Origin: Struthidea cinerea
Taxonomy: Eukaryota > Chordata > Aves > Passeriformes > Corcoracidae
Direction: 5' to 3'
Assembly (NCBI GenBank): GCA_013397865.1
Contig: VZTI01003143.1
Span: forward strand, 935,244 to 999,243
DNA: 64,000 nt
Position numbers and translations under genes: made by a program. Positions 38,401 through 50,400 of this stretch are shown here, piece by piece; position 1 is the stretch's first letter; the number at the start of each line of letters is the position of its first letter. The notes under the pieces were generated by a model. It was given only the letters and a program-made list of their open reading frames with translations, ran no database searches and was not told where the DNA came from.

Positions 38401-41400
38401 GATCATCACAGTCATCAGCCTCATCTGTTACTAGCGATCACTCATCAGTATTCAACATCTCTGAGGCAGGTTAGTTATGGATAAGATTAATGAGTACCAT
38501 GGGAAGCTGTGAGGGGATACTTCTGTGCCGTAGAGAATGAGCAGGTTTATCTACAGATAATAAAGAGAGAACATAACAGTGCCAATGGGTGTGATTAAGG
38601 AAGCATTGGGGAACAGGGGTGCATACTGAGCTGGCTATCTTGTGAATGCTACTTCTGGCTACTTAAAACTGCACCTGAAATATTCTTCATTAAGATGATT
38701 GATGCTCTGCTTTTGGATAGATGTGTACTGTCAGCAGAAGTTGAGTGGTGCAAAATCTAAAACCAGAATCAGTGCTAATTGTTTCATTTTAGTTTTAAAG
38801 GTTTGAGGGGGACTTTGGTTCTCTGTTAAGTTCTCTGTACAAAAGTTAAGTGCTGCCCTTATGGAAATACCACCAGAGGAAACCACGCCTCTGCCAGAGG
38901 AAACATACCTCTGATATGCTCTTTTAAACTTAGAGCAGCACATTTTTTAGTGTTTTCTAAGAGGCTGGACAAGGAATAAAATGCTGGTTTGATTCTGATT
39001 CATCTGAACTCATAAAAACATTCATTTTTATTCTGTGTATGCCACTTTCAGATGCAGAATTTTTGTGCCAGATTTGCATATTCCCAAAGTAAAGCCAGAT
39101 TCTCCTCTACCTGTTTATATTTAAGGCTATTTTCCTATTTATTCCTCTTAAAGTCAGTGAGAGTATTTGTGACCCATGATTCCAAGGATGAAGTCAGAAG
39201 TCAAAATTGATAACACATTTCCTTTTGTATTTGAAAATGCACTGTGGAAAATCTAAAGTATTCAGACACATAATCTTCATTGCTTCTTGTGTTAAAGAAT
39301 TGACAATCTAAGAATCAAGTCAAAAATAATCTATGATCTTTAAAACAAACAAACAAACAAACAAACAAGGTTGAATTGGTATTTTAGAAAATAAATTTAA
39401 CTTCTGTTATGTACTTGCAGCATCTGTAGAGGGCAGTATCATCCAACTAAACCCACTAAGGAGTGGAATCCACAAAGCATGGGAAGCTTTCGGCTCAGTC
39501 CTACAAATAAATACACAGTTGAATTACATAAGGTTGTATACCTCATGAGCAACAGAATACTAATATGAAAAGGTGGTAAATTGGCACTCAATATAGTAGA
39601 GTGCGAAAAATAGAAAATAAAAATTAGAAGAAAATAAAAAACATTGAAATTGCTAGGAGTCCTAACAAGGTAGGTGTTACAAAATTGAATCAGTAGGTGG
39701 ATTGGTTCACTGGTAAGTAGTTTTTGTGTAAAATACATAAAATTTCTTCAAAAATGAGTAAAAATAACATCAATATTTCAAAACCTATCTTATTGGTAGG
39801 AATGAGTCATAAGATACTAGAGTTCACGTAATGGGTGTCATTTGAATTTTTACCAATAGTAACTCAAAAAGGACTATAGAGTACTGGAGAAGGAGGAGTA
39901 CAACAGACTTAGTTTGTCTTCTAGATATTATTGAAAGACACTCTACAGTATCATTTCATGTGCATTACTTTTTTTCCAACACATGATGCTAAATACTGGC
40001 TTTTAATAAACTGAAAATTTAATTTCAGCATGTCTAACATGGTCTCCTGTAAATCAAAGAGATATTTTCTTAATTAAATTATAAAGAAATGAAACGAAAA
40101 CAAAAAAAATCTCTCACCTGAGAACTTATTTATACATTGCAGTGGATTTTGCAAAAATTGGTGAAATGTCTTCTTGTTGTGACCATTACAGAAAAAAAAT
40201 CATCATTTAAACTTTTCCCAGTCTTGTAGTTGTTGATGCATAATTATGCTTGTTCTGAACTAAGATTTTCTCCTTAAGACCTCTATGACTCCCTAAACCT
40301 TTCAGCTTCTTTTGAGAAACTAAGGCAAATTAATAGAAAGAAATATGCAAAGGATTCAAACACATCAGTCATTAAAAATCAAAGAAATCTACTATAGCTG
40401 AGACTGCCTCTTCAGCTGCCATCACTGGAGCGATGGCCAAGTAGGCAAGAAACCTCGTGTTACAGGAGAAGTCTGCACTTCCTTCCCCATAGGAGGAATC
40501 CTAATACAATATGGTCATGAAGTTTGAAGGAACCCTGTCACCCCTCAGATAGGGTTGGATTTTATGCTGTGGATTAATCCAGAGTTGGATAAGCAAGTCT
40601 GGCTGTTTCAAAGGGGTCATATTGTGTTTTCTCATGCATACACATAGTTTTTCCCTGAAATCAATAGGAGGTATCAATTTTAATCTACTCAACAGAAACT
40701 TGGAGATTTTCAGAAGCAACTTTGTGCCTTCGGTTACTTTGCCCATTGAGCTGCAGAATTTAAAGCGAAGTGATTGATATGGGTGTTAAAGAGTATTTTG
40801 AATTAAAACCAAGAAGACATCTGCAAAATCAGAGCCTAGACCTTTTTGCACATAAGGTCCCAAAAGCCTCTAAACTCAAGAAAATGGAAGCAAATAGAGC
40901 TGCCTGGAAATCTGTTCTGTGTGAAGCCATTTGTTTTTTGACATCTTATTTAGAGCATGTAATTTGCTGTCTTTTTTTCTTTCCAGATCCAACTCCATTC
41001 CTTCCTCCCTTTGCGTAAAATCTTTTTATTCGTGTAGAATTGGTCTCCTGAAATCCCAGTGGAGTGCAGATGTTTTCTATACAGCAAAATTCTGCTCTTA
41101 TACAGAAAATTCATTGAATTAGGACTGTTCACAAAAGCAGAAAACACTCTAGGGGTTTAATTCTAACAAGCGCAAAAGTGCTTATTTCTGCATTTTAACT
41201 CAGTTAATGCTCACAGTAGACTGCACAGATTGAAATAAATCCGTTTTTTTATGTCAACATCACAACTTTAAAATGTTTACTTCTTGAGGTATGACCAAAG
41301 CTAAGAATACAGTATTGGTGTTGTCCACCATGGTGTTTCCTTCTTTAATAAAATTATAAGATATATTGTTTTAATCTTCATACAGATTGCTATGTCTAAA

Positions 41401-44400
41401 TATTTCTGTCATCTAGCATTATATGGCTCACAGAAATACAGAACCGAAGCAATATCTGAATAATAATTTGATCACCTGTAAAGATGGAGGTGCGGAAATT
41501 TAATTGTGGCTCCTGTATAGTTGAGAGAGGCAATTGGATTCAAAGGAAGCAGGATGTGTCCATAAAGCAATTTATAGAATGAGCAGTGGATAAAAATACA
41601 GAAAGCTAAACTGCAATACAGCAAGCACATAAGGACTATTGCAAGATAATTTTCATATTAACCTATTAGCCAGAGAAGTGATTTGCATTATATGCCAAGC
41701 AGTTTAATATCAATTCCAGTGCACATTCCAATATTATGTATTCAGATTTCTTAACTCATTTGGCTTTCAGCTAATAAAACAGATTAAAATAAAAAAAACT
41801 TTCTTCTGAATTTTAACAACAGTCTGCTATTCTTACAAAGAGAAGTCTCCACTGCTGGAAGGCTGAGTCACATAAGCTTGAGCACTTTGCTTTACCTTCT
41901 ATCTGCTTATCTTCTGTAAGCTGGTTTGCAAATGTATAAACTTTCTGTGGTACATAGTAAAAAATAGAGGTAAGTGATATTAAGTAGGCCCATTATAAGA
42001 CACATTCACTTGTGCTGTGCATTTCTCAGAATTTAAACATGGACTGTTTCAATTTTCTCTGACTGCAGAGGCAAGTAATATTAGCCATGAGTCTCGTATT
42101 GGTCTAGCTGAGAGTCTGGAATCAGAGAAGAAGACAGTTATACCACTTGTGGTCGTATCAGCCCTGACTTTTATCTGTCTAGTGATTCTTGTGGGTATTC
42201 TCATTTACTGGAGGTAAGTTGTTTTTTGGTTGATCTTTTTTCAGTTCTAAAGAGCTCTGATTTGCAAAATGTGATTGGCATTATTGAGCTAGTTTACAGG
42301 AGGGAGACTGGATCTTGTCTCTTACCATGTCTTCATATTGCTCTGTGTCATAAAGACTCAACTGCAATTTTTTTTTTTCATGAGGGTTGAACCACTGCAA
42401 ACAGTTTGTATTGAGAGACCATAGTAAACAATAACTTGTGACTGATGCCTAGAAACCAAGTGACTTAACACAGCACTGGGAAATGCAAGAGGGAGAAGAA
42501 AAATAAATATCATGGCATGGGGCTATTTACTATCTTTCCAATCCTTTAACCACTGAAAAAGGTAGATATCAATTTAGAATGAGAATCTATGGTCCTCAAC
42601 AGGAGTATGTAAATAAGCTATTCATATGGCACTGTAGGAGTGTGCTGTAGCTGACACTGTGTAGGACACAGAAAGGGGATAGTCTAATGATGCTATAATA
42701 GTGCAACTGTTTGAAGATCACTCACTGAGTAGCTCTTAGGATGTTCTGTGATTAAAAAGTCATTCTCTTTTGTGGTTCTGCCAAACCAAAATTAGCCCCC
42801 CAGCCTTTCAAAGCTTTAGTGGATAACTATGGATGTGTTTCATGTGCACACAAGTGCTGAGGTTTCCTCATGGACATGTTTCTCTGTGACTTGATAAATT
42901 GATAAGCCAGTAAAAAAAAAAATACTATGAAGAGTATTGATGGTTATAAGAAACCATAGTAACATAATCAGAAAGAACAAAAAACTGTATCCACACTGAA
43001 ATGAAACAGACCAGCTAGCATGGCACAGATATCTTCCATACAGCTGAAGTCACTTCCTTCACAGAGGCTAAAAACAGAGTGGCTGCATTCACATTGCTTA
43101 CTGGGGATGGCCTCTGCCCTGTGCTAACCCCAAACTGTGTCAAGCATTGTGTGAAATACTGTGAGTTGGCCTGAACTGAAAATGTACCAGGAACCTTGTC
43201 AGCCACGTGGCAGTATGTGGCAATGCTCAAGGCTTTGGCACTCTTCCATTGGTTCTTGTTAAAGTCAGTCTTCCTAGGGACACGTCTGCTCTCAAAACCC
43301 TTGCGCAGCCCTAAGACTTTCTCAAGTGTGCAGGTTGTCAGGCAGGAAATGCTGTGTTGGGCCAGAAATGTTGCGTGGGGAAATAAGATGCAAAAATGTC
43401 TGCCATTTCAGTGATTTGCTGGAAGCTGATCCTGCTTCTGCTGTGCTAACACATAAACTAGCAGCCAGAAACAGGACCTTGCTCTTACAGGGAGTGTACA
43501 AAGAAGTGGGAAGACTTCTAAACATCTCCTTCCAGATGCCTCCAGAGCTTGTTTCTTCTTCCTTCAGCCCAAATAATCCTGCTTATTCTAAAATAAAAAA
43601 AAAGAGTGGAGAACCACTAACTTTGGCCCTTTCCAAACTACTGACTACTGTAGTCTCTAGGCTGTGATGTCAGAGTTGTGCTTACTGACTTTTCTTCTCA
43701 TCTCCTGACACTGGTTTTCTGTTGGCCTATCAGGCTGTGTTCCACATGGGGACAGAACACATTCCATCTCTGAACAGACTAGGCTGGAGAATTTGAGTCC
43801 AAGCTTCCTTGGTTTCAGGCAAGTGTGCTAGTGAGTCAGTGTATTGAATGGCTTGAAAACAAACCAGTGGGAGATCACAAGTCAGGATTAAAATTAATAG
43901 GAAAAAAAAAATAGAAATAAGTGAAATAATATAAAGAAAAGCACTGACAAAGTCAGATACTACCTAACACCCTGTTAGGGTGGTGGTAGCAGTCCAAAAT
44001 GAAGTAGTTCAGTTGAAGCGATGATCCTGTGGAAGGTCTAGTCTCCAGCTGATGGTCCAGCTCTTGTCCTCTGGTAACCGAGTAGACAGGGCTAAGTTAG
44101 GCAGTTCCAAGGGCAGGTTATATCCAGGTGGGAATGCTTGGCTCCTCCCTCCTGGGTGGAGCATCTCACAATAGGATGAGATAAGTCCATGAATCATGTC
44201 GTGGTTTCTTATGGCCCATTGTCTGTTATCAGGGGTGGGTCATTAGCAGGTGATAACAGCTAATGGCCCACAGCTGGTGGTAATAGAATACTTAAATACA
44301 TCTATATTGTAACCTAGGACAGTCAGACAGCCTTTGCCATGGCTAAAGAAACTTGAACAATGAACCTTGAGAAAGATTTCTTCTGCTTTTTGAAGTAGTA

Positions 44401-47400
44401 GTTAATTGCCATAATAATTGCGCAACTCATTTCTTAGTTTATGCCTAGTTGGATAAGTGTATTCTCCATCCCAGGATTTCCAGCTAACCACTTGCATACT
44501 GAGAATCTTTTCCTGTCATTCATGTTATGCAACATGATTGTTCATATTCATCTTCCAAAGGGTTTCATCCCTGTTGCTGAACAGTATTTGAAATCTCTTC
44601 TATATGCCAAAGAGGGCCATGCATTTAAAGACCCAGATTGTACAATGCAGTTCTAGTAATCCTACACGTTACAAGCTTGTTTTTGTCGAATAACATTGTG
44701 TTCATTTTGTATTCTTTCTCTGGGAATGAACAATTCTGTAAAACAGGTCTTTCAAAATAAAACAAAAATCCCGTTAGCAGTAACATCTTCCTGACTTGAA
44801 TCTAATCTTTTCTGTATTTCTTGTGCACTACAAAATAAAATACGGAGCTCTTTTATTGTTAATCCTCAAAATTCTCTTGGCATTATGATAACACCAGTAA
44901 CTATTTCTTATTTCAGAGGAATGCAACATAAAGACTATGCATTGTAGGTAGGACTTTGCAGCCCTCTTTCGAAGTTGCCAGAACACTCATCTCTTTCTAA
45001 AGTCTGGAAAAAAATCAGAATATTAGCTTCATTGCTATGCAGATTTTATTGAGCCTGGGAAATACTGGTAGAAAGTCTGTAAGATTTTAATAATAGTTAG
45101 ATTTAGCTTGTTTTGAAATAATTGCTGTTAGATGTTAATGTTTATTTTTATAATGCACCTTTTTTTTTCCTAATTTGGGCCAATTATTTTCATTTAGTAA
45201 AGTTCATAAAAACATTTAGGTTTACGAGAAGTTATTCTATATTCCTTTTACAACAGAAGTCCAAAAAAAGCATTGGTGTATCATAGCTGGTCTTTTGAGT
45301 GAATAGTGCTTTGGGTTGTTTCCACTATTAGCTCATTATTTGAATATGCAAAAGGTGTGTTATTTGGTTTAAAACCAAATAACTACCAAGATCAACAAGT
45401 TCCAGTCTCTCAAGGTTAAAGAAAGGCAAAATTATTTATTTCTTCACTTTAATGACTTGTATCAGAAAAATAATTCTCTACCATCTGTTGTTTGGGTTTT
45501 GGTTTGGGGTTTTTTTTTAAATGAAATTGTTAATCAGCACTTGAGGGAATTCCTCAATCTCTTCACCATCTCATTAGGCACAATTTCAATCTTTTTTTGA
45601 TAGATAGTTATTTCTCTGGCAGGGATGAAAACTTCTAATGGCAATATTGTCTAAAGATTGAATAATTACCAGTAGGAAAATACACAATTTTTAACTACTC
45701 TGGTTTCGTGTATCTTTCGTAATTTGAGCATTTTTCAAGCGATGTCATTCTCCTTTCATTTCTTCAGCATGATTAAGATTACAGTGGAATAAACAAGGAG
45801 ATTCTTTGCCCTGTTTAGTGGCCTTGCTGTCCAGATAGACTTTTTTTAATAGCTTTAGAGAGAATTTTCTGTCCAAATCTAGAGCCTATCCATTGCTTTC
45901 AGTATCTGTCTGCTTTCTGAGTTCTTGCAGCAGAGATGCAGCAGGAATACCTGACTGTACTTGCTCTGTTCTTTTCTTGATGGCTTCATTATTAACATTT
46001 TGCTTAATTATTCATGTTTGTGCAGATCAATTTTTATAATGTTTATTGTAAGAAGAGCTTGGAGAATAGTAGCATGGTAACAGTTATCAGTGGGAGTTGT
46101 ACCATTCAAAATTCTTTCTCAACAAACATCGTAGTAAATAGTAGTAAAAGACCATAATAACATGAACCACAAACTGCTAATGCACTTGCAGGTCCATTTG
46201 CATCTACAGACATGCTGAGTATCAGCTGCCTGTCATGCAGCCTGTTAGACATTTCGTGATAGCAACACTTCAGAAATTACCAACCTGGTGACAGACAACA
46301 CCCTGAGCAGTTATTTGAATTTTGGTTTTCCTCTACCACCCTATATCTTTGAAACATACCTGTCAGAGAATGCTCATTTTCTTATCTATGATTTGAACTG
46401 ATGCCTTGAGTCCTGTGATAAGTTTATGGAAACAGAGTTGAGAATCCTCTCTAAGGAGCATTAAACTTGCACGTGCAGAAACACTAAAACCCGATTTCAG
46501 TATACAGAGGGCACACTCATCCATCCATAAAAGAAAAACTTCTCAACAGTGTGGCATCTCATAAATAAAAGTGTTAATAAAATCTGACAATTAAAATTCC
46601 AGTTGACAAACACATAAAAATTAATTGCAGCTATTTAAAAATTGAATAATTGGCATCCACTGAGGATCCCCTGAAAGATCCTTTGGCTCCATCAGATCTA
46701 AATTATCTGAACATTAAAAAAAAAAAAATCTAATAAGTGTTTGAGAATACCTACTGGCAGATAATCCTGTGAGCTCAAAAGAACTGAAGTTCTCAGAGAA
46801 AGAAGTAATCATGCCTCTAAGGCCATTCTGCGTGAGCAGCAGAAGCACAAACACATCCTCTCACAGGTGCTTCTGCCTCGCAGAGTTCAGCTCCCTTCCT
46901 GAGTCCTGGGGCAGGAACACTGCACACACACACAGTCCCATGTGCACAGGGCTCTTTGCCTGCCTCAGTGACAGTCCCAGCCAAGCTCTGAGCTGTCCCT
47001 GCCCCAGGGCAGAAGTAAACTCGCATTCTCAGCCAAGGTCCAGGTGCCCGAGTGGTAGAAAATCTATGTCCCCCACAGTCTGAGGCTTAGTCTTGTAGTC
47101 CCAAGTAGTTCCCATTGAAGTGCTCACTCAGGTCTAGTATCCCTCCTGTCAGACCGAAGTGCTGCTGCTGCTGCTGTGCAGATCCAGATACTGTAATTAA
47201 TTCAACGGTTTAGCACTCACCCATCTATAAAGTGTGTTTTTGAACAAGTGCAGTGTCTAAATTACAAATTACAGTTTTAGGTTGGAGATGTAAATGCTGT
47301 GATGAAAGGTGTAAATTAAATAATCAGGTTATTGAGTGATGGGACCTTTGTCTGGAAGTTTGAAATAGTCATCACTTTTTTCATTAACAACAAGTGATAA

Positions 47401-50400
47401 TTAACACGATGTGAGTATTAACATTAGATTTAGTCATGAAGGCTTTCAGTGCTGATGCAGAAGCAGATGGAATGCCTATTTATGAGTCTCATTACAGGTT
47501 AAGTCAACTGCTATGAATTTGTCTCCCAAATGTGCTAAGGGTGTAATTTATTTTCAGCCATAATTAACTTGTTAAAGATTAAAAATACATTGGCTCAGTG
47601 AGGGATAATGAGTGTATGGCATAATATGAGGACATTTTAAGTACAGCTTTAGATGTGAAAGTCATTATGCTAATTAAATTCATTATAGCTCAATCTTTCT
47701 CGCGCAAATAGGTGACAACATTAGTCCATAAACCTTGCATATGATGGGTGTTCACAAGCAGTAGACGTTTGAGGGGAGGACACTTTTTGGGTTTGGAGCT
47801 TTAGCGTCAGACTGGTTGGCATGTTTGGTTGGTGCAGTTTTTAATAAACACAGTACAGCATTCCCTGTGCCCAGCAGACAGAGCCAGGCTTTCCAAAGTG
47901 TTTAATGATTTGAAGACTTTGATACCTGCCTGCGTCTCACAAACATTCCACGCAGAGTTCTGATACTAATTCTTGAGTCTTATGCTAGCGTTGAGACAGC
48001 CTCTCTCACCTCAGCAGCCACTAACTCTAATGCTAGAGATGCTTTAAAATTTAGCAGGGTGTTCCCAGGTAGCTTGGTGTTCTTGGTCTGCATCTGAAAT
48101 TGCCATTTCTAAGTAAAACCAAGTACATAACAGATAGTATTGCCCCAAATATCTCATGCAAAGCCAAAGCTTCTCTGTGAACATCACAAATATGCTTTTA
48201 GAGAATTCTAGCTGGACTTCAATTGTCATGTGAATCACCGGAACTCTTTTGCATGCCTTTTAGTTTTCCCTTTTAGGTAGCTGTCTGCTTTTTCTTGGGT
48301 TTTAAGAGAATCTGTATTGTACACTGGTAGAAAATTCCCAACACATTCTGAGAACATGGGCATGTTTCCCAGAGGCTTAATTCAAATAAGCTTACCAAAG
48401 TCTTTATTATCTACGTTAATGGTTCTGGAAAGAATGACAATAGCCACATATTCCCTATATATTTCTCAAAGTATCTCCAAAACTTATTTCTGTTTATAAC
48501 AATTATATGAGGGGTTTTATGACTGCAGTGATCCAGGAACACTGCAGAATTTAAAATAACAGTGATTACACAAAGTAGCAAAGAATCATGCAATAGCTTC
48601 AGCCAACAACTTTGAAGAAGCAGAATCTTGTAAATATAAAATGAGATTAGTATTTTTATGATACATATCTTTCTTTTTAAATGATTAATGAATAATATTT
48701 CAGAGAGATTAAGTGACCCAAAGTTAAGATTATTAGCATGTCTAATCATATGGAGATTTTTTAATTAAAGAGGCTTTGCAATGCTTACAGCAACAGTTGG
48801 TTATTCATTCCTTTGAATAGCTTGGGTTCTGAACAGATGCTATTCCTATTATCTTCACATCTGGATTACAGCACAGATACAAATAACATTGTGGGTCATA
48901 GTTAAGGTTGATTCCATTTGTATTCATACTTCAATGTTTTTGCAACAAAGCTGGCATCTCCTGGAGCTAGAAATTCCCCTGTTTCCGTCTGTCAACTTTG
49001 GGAAGCCCTCCTTAGTTAAGGTGTCCCTCAGTGTTGTGATTAGATTATGAAAAGTTGTTTGGCCCCAGTCACAGTAGCTCTAGAGCCACTGTTTTGGCTG
49101 TTACAGGGCGTGTTGTCTTTTATTGCACTTCCGTGGCTGCGGTAGCATCTATTGATGAATTACCAGATCTGATCTCCTACACTGCTCCATCTTCAGGCTA
49201 GCATCATCACGTGAAAGGGAACAGTAATTAATTAAGCGAATTGGGATAAGTAAGGAAGACAGTGGCATTTTTTGTACTTGGAGTTGTGCAGCATCTACAG
49301 TAGCTCCTGATGCAGAGTTTCTCTTTCAGCTGTCACTGTGTCTGATGTATGCTCTATCTTCTGCCTCTGGTATAGGTAAAGTTGCATGAACTATGTATTT
49401 TGCTGAGGTAATGTAGTATCTTCGTGTTGTATGCATAATTTGGTGATGTGCTGGGGGAATATTTGTATTATAGCAGTAGTATTAGACTCTCCATGAAAAT
49501 TGGTTTTCAAAACCATGATTTTTCTTTCTGACTCAATAATGCCAGAATTCTACATCATCTCAGATAATGGTTTGGTGGGGTTTTGTTGGTTTCTTTTTTA
49601 TTCTCTTTTTCTTTTTTTCCAATTTTTATTATATTTATTCCTCTCTAGGAAATGTTTCCAGACTGCTCATTTTTATTTGGAAGATAATACATCACCTCGA
49701 GTGATTTCTGCTCCCCCAGCTCCAATCTTCCCAGTCTCAGGTATTTGTGGCAACTGTTCTGTGGATTGGTGTTAGCTGTTGGAAGATGCTGCTTTATATG
49801 TGTCAATATGAATTCTTCATATACTGTAACATCTGTAAACCAGAGATTTGTAACCTCTTGTACAAGTCCGTGTAAGCAGGTACACTTGACACTGGCAGAC
49901 TGGTGTTATTAATAGTCTCTTGTGTAGGTAACACAGAAGAGAAATATCCTCAGCTTACAGAGTTGCCTCAAGGATACTCTGTGCCTTGTAGCCATTTGAA
50001 GTGTAGCCTCACCAGAGTGGCTGCTCAGGTAGCCATCTGAGCCACCCTAAATAGCTCTAGAGGATTACACCAGCAACATATTCTGTTGTGTTTCTGCCTT
50101 TAATTGGATTCATCACCTGTGTATAGAACATGTCCTATTTTTTTTATCAGCAGGATGAGGATATGCCTCATCTGTCTGCGTTTCACTTGCAATTACAGTG
50201 TGTTCTTACGCTTACATATTTTACTAGCATAATTACGATGGTAAAGTTCTGTGAACCTCTCATGAAAATAATACAGGAGTTCAGAATATTATTAGTGTCT
50301 TCTGATTCTATATCCACCACATTTATTTGGAGAAACTGTAGCCTTTTTTTCCTCAAAGAGTATCAGAGGAGCACATGCAGCCTCACAGCTTTTTCAGTCT

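Larger units (their letters stand above)
38470..42068 (+). other. PTPRZ1 intron 12 (may include 3' end of secreted isoform)
   Basis: 3599 bp, GT-AG. Reading through the exon 12 donor gives one Gly codon and a TAG stop at 38472-38474. AATAAA hexamers lie at 38559-38564 and 38975-38980. An AAAC microsatellite occupies 39342-39368. The acceptor side (CTCTGACTGCAG) leads to exon 13. No other exon is seen. Confidence 0.8.
42214..49648 (+). other. PTPRZ1 intron 13 (largest complete intron in the window)
   Basis: 7435 bp, GT-AG. Holds an LTR-like insertion at about 43960-44290 (minus), a 25-nt palindrome at 45359-45383, a CTG run near 47160-47177, and an AT-rich stretch at 47180-47720 that looks like conserved non-coding DNA. 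Patches at 43015-43680 and 46800-47110 are GC-richer with no recognised protein. Confidence 0.8.

Noticed and set aside
47160..47177. CTG triplet run
   Set aside because: Only about five units in an intron; an ordinary short microsatellite.
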